64,000 nucleotides of DNA from Hemerocallis citrina (Eukaryota > Streptophyta > Magnoliopsida > Asparagales > Asphodelaceae), in contig CM030360.1 of assembly GCA_017893485.1 (NCBI GenBank), positions 8,216,095-8,280,094 of the forward strand, given 5' to 3'. The notes below the pieces were generated by a model, which saw only the letters and a program-made list of their open reading frames with translations, did not search any database and was not told the DNA's origin. The position numbers and the translations under genes are program-made. Below are positions 54,846 through 58,104 of this stretch, in pieces (position 1 is the stretch's first letter; the number at the start of each line of letters is the position of its first letter).

Positions 54846-55793
54846 GACCAAGGAAAGGTAGGGGGTAACCCTACCTCAAGATCTAATATAGTTCATATCT
54901 TTGAATTGTGTCGAACCTCAGAGATGAAGGCAACAACGCCTATATCTTCTAATGTATTTTTCTTTAGTAATTTGGAATAATATCTGCTTGCATATTGTTC
55001 TCCCAGCTCTATTTTAAGATGTACACTAATCCACTTGTACTGTACAATGAAATCTGAATAAATTACTCTTCTTGCCTAGGATCATGGTGGAAAGTTTTGT
55101 TCAAGATGCAGTTTGCTTTGTCATAATGTCTGTTTTCTCACCCCATATTACAAGAATTCTTGTTGTCAAAGATGCATTCAGTTCCTGCTAAGTTGGATAG
55201 TAAATTACAACTGCAATGTTGTATATGACTAACAATAGTACAATAATGTTCTACTTACGAAATAATAAATACATTATGTATTTAGTATCCACGTAGCCTG
55301 CTTATTATGGAAATTGCATTGTCGCCATCCTATGTAGTCATATCTTTGTCCTTTATTTATCTTAAGCACCTGTTGATGGTAGGCTCTTTACCTTGATTTA
55401 ATCTTGCCACAGGTGGTACTGAATACGGATGAAATCAGCTATGGTGGACAAGGTGTGCTCAAGAAAGACCAATATATCCAGAGGACCAATAACATAAGGT
55501 GGACTATTGTATGCATTGCAGTATAAACATTTTACTCATACAATTATAATATATACAAAAGCATTCATTTAGTCAATCAACATTGCACTGACATGTTATT
55601 CATTATTTTTGTTCCAGGTGTGATGGTTGTGGGAACTCGTTGGAAATTACGTTGCCTAGTAGAAGTTCTCAGGTACTCGTGACTCATCCGAAGCATTGAA
55701 ATTGGAGTTTGAACACTGATAACTTTTCTAAGATGCATATATGTTTCTTCATGGTGGCAGGTATACAAACTGACTAGGATCTTAAGAGTGTGA
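12847..55793 (+). CDS. Branching-enzyme-like protein (SBE3/BE1 type), 3' half, 11 exons
   Basis: Joining the eleven exons listed separately gives 321 residues and a TGA stop at 55791-55793, open throughout with consistent phases. The product resembles plant plastid 1,4-alpha-glucan branching enzyme 3 (Arabidopsis BE1/EMB2729, needed for embryogenesis), a GH13 protein. Visible here are the second half of the catalytic barrel and the C-terminal all-beta domain. Conserved pieces in order are [18 protein letters not shown] (region 3, holding the acid/base Glu at 12944-12946), [13 protein letters not shown] (region 4), [18 protein letters not shown] and [13 protein letters not shown]. Region 4 reads ENHNQ where classical branching enzymes have SHDQ, so the usual catalytic Asp is Asn. 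As I recall, the BE1 group shares this, so glucan-branching activity is uncertain. The N-terminal half lies upstream of the window. Identity is from remembered family sequence; splice sites are read directly. Confidence 0.88.
13322..13455 (+). repeat. Short interspersed repeat, copy 1
   Basis: Starts AATGTCAAATAACTTGATT and includes GGCATGTAGAATAAGATG, CGGTTTGGATTTTTCAT and a CCTCAAAATAAGGGG-like block. The same order recurs at 14664-14808 and inverted at 14488-14602. It is probably a MITE family; termini and duplication are not resolved. Confidence 0.65.
13464..13505. repeat. (GC)n(CA)n(TA)n microsatellite
   Basis: A compound dinucleotide run, GC alternation, then CA alternation, then a short TA run. 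It directly abuts the palindromic foldback. Confidence 0.95.
13506..13712. mobile_element. Small foldback element with palindrome array
   Basis: Ends AGCAATGCTCCATTG and CAATGGATCATTGCT are inverted repeats, continuing into an AAACCACT / AGTGGTTT pair. Inside are palindromes built on GCCGTTGTT/AACAACGGC at about 13530-13552, 13612-13637 and 13652-13677, plus a half copy near 13582. There is no coding capacity. Both flanks are microsatellites, so a target duplication cannot be read. Confidence 0.7.
13709..13790. repeat. (CT)n(TA)n microsatellite
   Basis: An uninterrupted CT run followed by a long AT alternation. Confidence 0.97.
13850..14340 (+). promoter_or_regulatory. 5'-leader-like segment with telo-box motifs
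   Basis: A pyrimidine-rich stretch (about 13965-14050) is followed by CTAGGGTTAGGGTTTTCG (about 14091) and TTTAGGGTTAGGGTTTCTG (about 14174). This resembles the promoter and 5' UTR of plant housekeeping genes. It sits inside an intron, and no following ORF belongs to it. A captured or relic 5' gene end is an inference. Confidence 0.35.
14488..14602 (-). repeat. Short interspersed repeat, copy 2 (inverted)
   Basis: Inverted relative to 13322-13455. CCTCACCCCTTATTTTGAGG, TGATACGAACCCC and TTCTACATGCCTATA match the complement of copy 1. Confidence 0.65.
14664..14808 (+). repeat. Short interspersed repeat, copy 3
   Basis: Direct copy of 13322-13455 (AATGTCAAATAACATCATT, GGCATGTAGAACAAGATG, CGGTTTGGATTTTTCAT). 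It forms an inverted pair with copy 2 only about 60 bp away. Confidence 0.65.
14809..15764. other. Intron sequence, no gene
   Basis: AT-rich. It contains a small tandem duplication around 14815-14910 (TATATATGTAAATGT followed by ATTTACACACATTTACGCTTGCAT, twice). No coding signal is seen. The last five bases before element II (CTTAG at 15765-15769) are its target-site duplication. Confidence 0.6.
15770..16353 (-). repeat. Element II 3' LTR
   Basis: 584 bp, plus strand TGATGCGGTTTG to CCCATATCA. It differs from the other LTR by few substitutions. The adjoining CAAGCCCCACGCTCCTG, read on the minus strand, is the polypurine tract. Confidence 0.93.
16354..17090. repeat. Element II: GC-rich repeats with TCGCTAGTTGGAAGAGCGA motif
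   Basis: Four to five units, each with CTCGCTAGTTGGAAGAGCGA (a short hairpin, TCGCT/AGCGA), at about 16626, 16711, 16817 and 16905, with a variant at about 17037. Variants recur near 19018, 19056, 21015, 21062, 21400 and 21506, linking the two ends of the array region. Confidence 0.75.
17098..21000. repeat. Element II: complex minisatellite with higher-order structure
   Basis: About thirty units of roughly 85-120 bp. Each has a variable number of 14-bp subrepeats (GCCGAGCCCGGAGT type) followed by a fixed spacer containing GGCATGACTGTGAGATAGCC and GTTGGTGGCTAGGAGTCAGT. The many open frames on both strands are low-complexity by-products of the repeat, not genes. Confidence 0.92.
18890..21225. 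repeat. Element II: about 2-kb duplication inside the minisatellite
   Basis: The block from GCTGGCTAGGAGTCAG at about 18893, through a non-repeat segment (CTGTTCTGTAGTAGCCC, two TTGTTGGAAAA motifs, TTTGAGAAAGCCAGC) to about 19215, recurs at about 20890-21225. The offset is about 2.0 kb, so a whole segment was duplicated after the short units formed. Confidence 0.8.
21600..21990. repeat. Element II: GGCTCGCGATGCTATCCGAG repeats
   Basis: Seven diverged units of about 55-65 bp, each with GGCTCGCGRTKCTATCCGAG followed by a CCGAGC motif. Related units reappear at 24610-24750. Confidence 0.8.
22035..22538 (+). CDS. Antisense ORF of element II, coiled-coil-like protein
   Basis: 167 codons from ATG at 22035 to a stop at 22538, on the strand opposite gag-protease. 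Residues 20-80 and 90-115 are charged with Leu/Val spacing ([31 protein letters not shown]), suggesting a two-part coiled coil. The C-terminus is Ser/Gly-rich then acidic ([11 protein letters not shown]). A frameshifted homologue lies at 3344-4022 in element I, at the same place relative to the 3' LTR. The ORF is intact and non-repetitive, unlike its surroundings. Some Tat-lineage elements carry an antisense gene here. Function unknown; no enzyme motif seen. Confidence 0.65.
   Translation: MHGTQIADPVPADLPLTRAGKEAWEAVLACQRKQARDRTVAKNYFLNKSRELGLEVARLKKAVADRDLWVVETDWSTSDVSSGHSASESFLRETVCDRELEVRRLKLVLGAGLIEEASSSTPGRSLAFFLNEAQLDDVGSSVAGASFPFGPVECDRSPEFEFPGECE
22969..23292. repeat. Three nested-stem hairpin units in element II
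   Basis: Units at 22969-23019, 23095-23146 and 23241-23292 each fold into coaxial stems. In the second unit these are CGAACA/TGTTCG, CGGGGT/ACCCCG and GGCTC/GAGCC with loop GTAA. The third has GAACAA/TTGTTC, GGGTTTA/TAAACCC and GGCTT/AAGCC. The C-to-T change in the inner stem is matched by G-to-A opposite. Confidence 0.75.
23412..24600. repeat. Element II: 224-bp tandem repeat, five copies
   Basis: Highly similar units, with GAAGAAGGTACCCGCC at 23533, 23757, 23981, 24207 and 24431. The spacings are 224, 224, 226 and 224 bp. The unit includes GAGCTCCAGCACATGTTCTC, CATATTGGTTGATGAGCTTG and CCCCCATACCGGTGAGAAAG. Near identity suggests recent homogenisation. Confidence 0.95.
24877..25656 (-). 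CDS. Element II protease region (aspartic protease)
   Basis: The minus-strand frame 25473-24877 (198 residues from its first Met) has [13 protein letters not shown] at about residues 66-78. This is the retroviral-type catalytic Asp motif, here D-N-G instead of D-S/T-G. It continues with [14 protein letters not shown] and [10 protein letters not shown]. The frame upstream, to 25656, links it to gag ([14 protein letters not shown]). Retropepsins cleave the Gag-Pol polyprotein. This reading stops at 24877, where other elements would continue into reverse transcriptase. Confidence 0.85.
   Translation of the reverse strand, partial: EALIQRGYLREYKREEARGQRDTRNGRTPPPPRAPRQLLEREQELDEPEGQAILHCVHSGPMGGESNTSRKAFIRDVNAVQGPLPPQIQQLPVSFSGEDLEGVRLPHCDALVINLSMANFEARRILVDNGSSVNILFLEAFENLKLSRDKLKPAGYTLHGFSGVPVTIEGIVTLDVTVGTTPNRRTESMDFMVVNVKAAYNAILGRPGLCSVQAVPSAYHQKMKFPTATGVGIFRGNQEAARSCYMTTIGSGVFRRASE
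25657..26880. mobile_element. Solo LTR inserted in element II gag-protease
   Basis: 1,224 bp beginning TGTAACACCCGG and ending GGGGCGTTACA. It is flanked by the perfect 5-bp duplication GCCTC (25652-25656 and 26881-26885). There is no internal region or second LTR, so it is a solo LTR left by recombination. 770 bp of its length are a later Mutator-like insertion. Confidence 0.9.
25825..26594. mobile_element. Mutator-like foldback element with palindrome array (A)
   Basis: 770 bp. Long terminal inverted repeats start GAATTTTTTGCCGTACTAGG, and their complement ends the element. It is flanked by the perfect 9-bp duplication GTGTATGAG (25816-25824 and 26595-26603), the size made by Mutator-like transposases. 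Internally, about nine palindromes of 20-25 bp use arms such as GGTCGCTA/TAGCGACC and GGTCGCGATT/AATCGCGACC. One block of about 107 bp (about 26120-26200) is repeated at about 26227-26310. No coding capacity. Confidence 0.92.
26890..28421 (-). pseudogene. Element II gag
   Basis: Two overlapping minus-strand frames. 28421-27660 (253 residues) is an N-terminal Pro/Arg-rich part with [14 protein letters not shown]. 27663-26890 has the Retrotrans_gag core: [58 protein letters not shown] third frame (27053-26881) has the zinc-knuckle-like [14 protein letters not shown]. Frame changes near 27660 and 27270 break it. Gag forms the cytoplasmic particle that packages element RNA. Two long G runs (about 26993-27006 and 28232-28247) may be sites of slippage or sequencing error. 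Confidence 0.8.
28386..28970 (-). repeat. Element II 5' LTR
   Basis: 585 bp, plus strand TGATACGGTTTG to CCCATATCA, followed by CTTAG. On the inner side, CCACAAACGGCGCCAACC is the complement of the primer-binding site. Confidence 0.93.
29397..29534 (+). CDS. BE1-like exon b
   Basis: Preceded by GATGCAG and followed by GTCATT. It has 46 codons, in phase with the previous exon across the 16.4 kb intron: [11 protein letters not shown], then [10 protein letters not shown], ending EWSMNK. It lies 426 bp after the end of the 13.2 kb Tat-like element. Confidence 0.9.
29820..29891 (+). CDS. BE1-like exon c (GH13 region 4, Asn variant)
   Basis: Preceded by GTGCAG and followed by GTATCC; 24 codons, [10 protein letters not shown] to VENHNQ. 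The terminal ENHNQ occupies region 4, where branching enzymes usually have SHDQ. Confidence 0.88.
29892..30596. other. Intron c-d, no insertion recognised
   Basis: 705 bp of AT-rich intron between GTATCC and TTGCAG. No transposon termini or coding signal is seen. Confidence 0.6.
30597..30701 (+). CDS. BE1-like exon d
   Basis: Preceded by TTGCAG and followed by GTATGT; 35 codons beginning [11 protein letters not shown] and ending GSSLLK. The following intron of about 10 kb holds a LINE end, a Tourist-like repeat and a Copia element. Confidence 0.88.
30702..31337. other. Intron d-e, proximal part
   Basis: AT-rich non-coding intron before the LINE fragment; nothing else recognised. Confidence 0.55.
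31338..31705 (-). mobile_element. 3' end of an RTE-type LINE, truncated
   Basis: The minus strand encodes [16 protein letters not shown], then [17 protein letters not shown], the C-terminal signature of plant RTE LINE proteins. It is followed by a short 3' end with CCAACTAGTTGGGAAAAAGG and a (GTT)n tail at 31345-31373. Only about 0.37 kb of a several-kb element is present; truncation from the 5' side is usual for LINEs. Frameshifts are present. Confidence 0.8.
31706..32640. other. Intron d-e, middle part
   Basis: AT-rich. A 75-codon open stretch from 31897 to 32121 has no family I recognise. Its other frame at about 31915-32000 reads [19 protein letters not shown], which looks protein-like but is short; possibly a relic. 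Nothing else seen. Confidence 0.4.
32640..32812. repeat. Tandem duplication of about 87 bp
   Basis: TAAATGCATCCAACAATATG, then TGAATAAAATCGAAGC, CATTGTTCTGTAACTGCATC and a TACAA tail. This occurs twice (about 32641 and 32728). The second copy is about 11 bp shorter. Confidence 0.85.
33464..34130 (+). other. GC-richer segment with leader-like motifs, possibly captured DNA
   Basis: A 69-codon open stretch (33464-33673) ends with [18 protein letters not shown], faintly like the start of an FCP1-type phosphatase domain but lacking its Asp pair. It is followed by repeated GATTAGGGTTTNGGATTTGAATTGG and a G-rich stretch. I do not recognise the gene. Confidence 0.25.
34028..34675. repeat. 324-bp tandem duplication spanning Copia boundary
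   Basis: 34028-34351 and 34352-34675 are almost identical. Each unit joins about 105 bp of upstream flank (AGGTGGGAGTTGAGGGG start) to the first about 219 bp of the LTR (TGTAGGAATATT start). The first LTR copy is therefore truncated at its right end, and the complete one starts at 34457. Confidence 0.93.
34457..34690 (+). repeat. Copia 5' LTR (complete copy)
   Basis: 234 bp, TGTAGGAATATT to ATTTCAGCA, directly followed by the primer-binding site. Confidence 0.9.
34732..35768 (+). pseudogene. Copia gag
   Basis: ATG at 34732 (MANQTPWKT). The UBN2-type gag core has [17 protein letters not shown] and [14 protein letters not shown] stop at 35254-35256 interrupts it, then it continues in other frames with [18 protein letters not shown] and the zinc-knuckle-like [16 protein letters not shown] near 35630-35680. 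Confidence 0.85.
35870..36165 (+). pseudogene. Copia protease
   Basis: [14 protein letters not shown] (catalytic D-S-G at about 35915-35930), then [14 protein letters not shown] and [16 protein letters not shown]. The frame is lost near 36160. Confidence 0.85.
36193..37030 (+). pseudogene. Copia GAG-pre-integrase and integrase
   Basis: [17 protein letters not shown] and CETCECAKH form the HHCC finger; [14 protein letters not shown] starts the core. After a stop at 36613, another frame gives [29 protein letters not shown] (usual NGIAERKN altered) and [20 protein letters not shown]. About 660 bp follow with only broken remnants. Confidence 0.85.
37690..38668 (+). pseudogene. Copia reverse transcriptase
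   Basis: [49 protein letters not shown], then a frameshift near 38190. It continues with [24 protein letters not shown] (active site near 38400) and [14 protein letters not shown]. Confidence 0.9.
38600..39352 (+). pseudogene. Copia RNase H
   Basis: [38 protein letters not shown], then broken frames. It ends with [16 protein letters not shown] and [10 protein letters not shown] just before the polypurine tract. Confidence 0.88.
39360..39585 (+). repeat. Copia 3' LTR
   Basis: 226 bp matching 34457-34690 with scattered differences. Confidence 0.9.
39617..40424. repeat. 404-bp tandem duplication
   Basis: 39617-40020 and 40021-40424 are almost identical (ACACGAGATAAATGAAGAGC start, GAAGCTGCATTGG end). 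Each copy contains the Tourist-like right end ACCAAACACACCCTAA plus about 90 bp beyond it, so the duplication arose after that repeat was in place. Confidence 0.95.
40655..40732 (+). CDS. BE1-like exon e
   Basis: Preceded by CAACAG and followed by GTGAGT; 26 codons including [15 protein letters not shown], one of the most conserved motifs of branching enzymes. Confidence 0.92.
40872..40982 (+). CDS. BE1-like exon f
   Basis: Preceded by TATTAG and followed by GTATAC; 37 codons starting [10 protein letters not shown] with ANRQWELL in the middle. Separated from the previous exon by only 139 bp, an intron free of insertions. Confidence 0.9.
40983..41644. other. Intron f-g, proximal part
   Basis: AT-rich. 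41255-41390 has recurrent CCGTTATGG/TGTTATGGCC motifs of a degenerate low-complexity repeat. No gene. Confidence 0.55.
41650..43768 (-). mobile_element. TRIM-like non-autonomous LTR element
   Basis: LTRs of 141 bp (41650-41790) and 144 bp (43625-43768) run TGTTAGATTT to ATCTAACA. They are flanked by the perfect duplication GTTAT (41645-41649 and 43769-43773). The minus strand has CGGTATCAGAGC next to the 5' LTR (43613-43624) and GAGTTTGAGAGGAGG next to the 3' LTR, fixing minus orientation. The 1.83 kb interior has no retroviral proteins. It holds three diverged copies of a GTTGGGATCTCACCCCTGA / AGTAGTAGTGGTGG block (42100-42260) and several CCCCTCTCAAACTCA motifs that copy the polypurine-tract region. 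Confidence 0.92.
43774..44862. other. Intron f-g, middle part
   Basis: AT-rich. 43975-44100 contains recurrent GATATC/CGATATCGG and TTGTCATTGATACGATA motifs (two copies). No coding signal. Confidence 0.55.
44872..47243. mobile_element. Mutator-like foldback element with palindrome array (B)
   Basis: 2,372 bp including a nested hAT. The ends GAATTGTTTACCAAAATGACCC and GGGTCATTTTGGTAAAAGTC are inverted repeats, continuing about 75 bp (CACTTTTTGAAAGTATTTAC and so on). It is flanked by the perfect 9-bp duplication GACTCTAAT (44863-44871 and 47244-47252). Inside are about thirteen palindromes of the form ACTCGCTATCTGAGATAGCGAGT-like, 20-25 bp, at about 44978, 45058, 45087, 45736, 45774, 46655, 46749, 46860, 46892, 46980, 47018, 47106 and 47144. 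No transposase. Confidence 0.92.
45850..46645. mobile_element. hAT-type element nested in Mutator-like element B
   Basis: 796 bp. The ends CAGGGACGTATCTGAG and CCCAGATCTGCCCCTG are inverted with a few mismatches. It is flanked by the perfect 8-bp duplication ACAACTAC (45842-45849 and 46646-46653). Subterminal GGGGCCCTA motifs occur at both ends. AT-rich interior, no transposase. Confidence 0.93.
47253..47944. other. Intron f-g, distal part
   Basis: AT-rich. A short direct repeat (TTGAAGTATCT with GATCTG/ATCTTGTAAATTGTCA) lies near 47830-47900. It ends in the TTGCAG acceptor. Confidence 0.55.
47945..48025 (+). CDS. BE1-like exon g
   Basis: Preceded by TTGCAG and followed by GTAAGG; 27 codons, [10 protein letters not shown] to HHVNDSNM. 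It is flanked by a 7 kb intron (TRIM-like and Mutator-like elements) and a 6.3 kb intron (Copia derivative). Confidence 0.9.
48026..48479. other. Intron g-h, proximal part
   Basis: AT-rich non-coding; nothing recognised. Confidence 0.55.
49230..52800 (+). pseudogene. Copia-derived gag and protease, interrupted by a solo LTR
   Basis: Gag pieces [20 protein letters not shown] and [20 protein letters not shown] lie before 49690. The reading resumes after 52252 with [19 protein letters not shown], then the CCHC knuckle [14 protein letters not shown] (about 52440-52480). A protease-like part follows ([15 protein letters not shown], where Copia proteases have D-S-G-A/S-S-H). A pre-integrase-like [14 protein letters not shown] lies at about 52795-52840. 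Confidence 0.75.
49695..52247 (+). mobile_element. 2.55-kb solo LTR in the Copia-derived element
   Basis: Begins TGTAATATCCCC and ends GGGGCGCTACA, flanked by the perfect duplication AAATT (49690-49694 and 52248-52252). It has a TATATATATGAGTG TATA-like box near 50003 and a leader rich in CTTCACTCC. A GTAGTAATAG-type low-complexity repeat occupies about 50440-50640. Size and TGTAA...TACA ends resemble the LTRs at 58105-60658, suggesting the same broad (chromovirus/Tekay-like) group. Inserted in gag. Confidence 0.9.
53268..53914 (+). repeat. Copia-derived element 3' LTR
   Basis: 647 bp matching 48485-49180. Preceded by the purine tract AAGGTGGAGAT. Confidence 0.88.
53920..54346. other. Intron g-h, distal part
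   Basis: AT-rich; ends in the TTGGCAG acceptor of exon h. Nothing else recognised. Confidence 0.55.
54347..54451 (+). CDS. BE1-like exon h (C-terminal beta domain)
   Basis: Preceded by TGGCAG and followed by GTAAGT; 35 codons, [17 protein letters not shown] to EEAGEYQ, typical of the all-beta C-terminal domain of branching enzymes. Confidence 0.92.
54452..55412. other. Intron h-i
   Basis: 961 bp AT-rich intron with a (TTTTC)n/poly-T stretch at about 54806-54846. No insertion with recognisable ends. Confidence 0.6.
55413..55498 (+). CDS. BE1-like exon i
   Basis: Preceded by CCACAG and followed by GTGGAC; 28 codons plus two bases, containing [11 protein letters not shown]. The split Arg codon is completed by the first base of the next exon. 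Confidence 0.88.
55618..55672 (+). CDS. BE1-like exon j
   Basis: Preceded by TTCCAG and followed by GTACTC; 55 bp encoding [18 protein letters not shown] after the split codon. Confidence 0.88.
55761..55793 (+). CDS. BE1-like terminal exon with stop
   Basis: Preceded by GTGGCAG; encodes [10 protein letters not shown] then TGA. The VYKLTRILR ending is characteristic of this family. The 3' UTR starts at 55794. Confidence 0.9.
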   Translation, partial: VYKLTRILRV

Positions 55794-58104
55794 ATTTAAG
55801 ACGAATATGATGACAAGATCGGATCTCGGATCTTTGAGATGATAATTCGGAGACAAATTTCTTTCCCATCGAGCGAGGACATATATGAACATCTCGAGCA
55901 CCTCTCAAAGTATCGAGCAAAATGCAAGCAGTAGCCTGTTTGTTGGGAGAAGGCGATCTCAAATCAATGTGGGAAATATGTCACAAGTTTGCCGATTAAT
56001 TCAGTTGAACAATTAGTACTTCTTGTATCATTGGTATGTCTTTCTTCACGTCTTAGTTTTTTTTCGAGATTAAGGGAGAGAGAAAAGTGTTGCATTCTTA
56101 TGTTGTACTGCGAAGGAAAATTTTCTAATGTACAAGGAGCAACTCGATGACTTTTTTTGCATGCGTGAGTATGCTGGTGTGAAGGTATCTTTGCTTCACC
56201 TTTCTGCTCATAATTTGCACTAAAGAAATTATCTGCTTATGTGAATTGTACAGAGCTTTCGACAGCCGCATCCTCGAATTTGATCAATGATTTATCGATC
56301 AAATTAATTGTAGAATCAGTATATTAATATGGTCCAAATTCGATCTTATTGATTGATTTGAATATTTGATATCCCTTTGCTTAAGCTATCCTGTATATCG
56401 CAAAATATATCCGAATAATTGAATCCCTAAGCAAATATAAATAGTGTTACACCTATTAATGGGGTGTTTGGATTGATGTAAAATGTATGTAAAATGTAGG
56501 AAAAATTGTAGAGGAAGGAGAGCAAAAGTATGATGTGATGTCTTTTTTGGGTAAAGAGAAAAAATAGTGGAATTTTTTTTTAACCATATGATGTGATGTC
56601 TTTTTGTTAAAAAAAATTTTATCCTCAAAAAGTGCGGAATACATTGGATATTTTCTTTTGTTTTTTTTAACAAACTTCTTCACTTATTTAAACAAAAATT
56701 TTAACCGGGAATATTTTGAAATAGAGGAAGGAGAGCAAAAGTATGAATTAACACGTGCAGCCCACATCAATTGTAAAATTAAAAAAACATGAATGAACTG
56801 AGATTAAGGTATTGATCAAGTTGTAACATCCTCTCTTATTTTGGATTGTATATATAGTATAATTATTTGCTAAAGAGATGAATATATTTGATGAATCTAA
56901 AGATCCTTTGGTTTATTATGTGCGGCTTCATCTTTCCATGTTAAATTCTTCAATCTTATCTCTATTTACTATATGTGTGCATTCTGTTTGATAAAATGCA
57001 TGAACGAACTGAAATATGTTAGTTGTAGGAGCCTGCTGTGTGGTGGGGGGCATATGGAACTCAAGTTGATGAGTTTTAATTTTGAATTTGATTAGGGATT
57101 CATACACCAATCTTAGAAATATAGGATTCGGTAAGATGCTTATAGATGTGGGAAGGTTCATATTTGGGTTCGGGATTATCTTGATTACAATTATTTTCTC
57201 ATTTGTGGTACACACAAGGTGTTTGTGAAAATGCTCAAAAGACCTTTATAACTATTTGGCATTATTTTGATTCAGTTTAGTCATTCAATTACCTTCTTTC
57301 AGGTGTTGTCTTACCGACGGATTTTGGATGGCTGACGAATGTGGATATAGAAGGTAAAAGTCTACTACTTAGCAATTACATTTTTCGTGTTTGATGGTTT
57401 CCTCTGTAGTGGTTTCTCAATGTTGATGAACTTTGACCCATGGGCTGCTTCATCATGCGCATTGTATTAAAAGGATTGATGTAAGTCTCTTAAGCTCAAA
57501 ACAATACATATGTTTATACTTTTTTTGACTAGCACCTTACCAAAGTTTATTGAGGGTGTTTCCGAAAAGGAAACCTATATCTTGATTAAAATTGTTTTAC
57601 TATTTTACTTCAATTTTGATTAAAGTTGCTTTCTTTTGATGCAATCTCAGTAATTTTTTTACTCAACATTGACCTATGGTATAATTACTGTATTGGATTC
57701 TTACTTGATAAACTATGAAGATATATATAATCGTCTGATCAAATATTATTAAAATTAATTATTTTTTAAAACGAGGAGTTCAAGAAGAGCCACATCCCCA
57801 CCTATTACTGCATTGTAAGCTCACCTTCGGTAATTATTCGACTTTTTTCTTTGCTTTAGAAATATAGAATGATGTTGGTTGATTTGAAAATGTGAATTTG
57901 TTAATTTGTAGATTTATCATTTTTTAATTATATTGTGATCGAAATAGTTAAGGGGCATCTCTAAACTTAGGGATCTAGGGTTTAACTATGTCTTAGTGTT
58001 GTGTCGGTGTTGAATATGGTCACATCCGTCCTTTAATGACTTTTATGTTTTTATTTAAGAACTAAGTTACTGTGCATGTATATGATAATAAAAGAATATG
58101 AACT
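55794..58104 (+). other. 3' UTR and downstream intergenic DNA
   Basis: After the stop codon there is no further coding exon that I can support. The 3' UTR probably covers the first few hundred bases, but no clear AATAAA fixes its end. Within 56457-56790 there is a segment starting GGGGTGTTTGGAT (Tourist-terminus-like) with internal repeats: GATGTGATGTCTTTTT occurs twice (about 56534 and 56589), and a GAGGAAGGAGAGCAAAAGTA motif occurs at about 56511 and 56724. From 56800 to 58104 it is AT-rich DNA with nothing recognisable. Confidence 0.5.

Noticed and set aside
57303..57353. AG/GT-flanked short open segment after the gene
   Set aside because: Too short, and no partner exon or protein family recognised.
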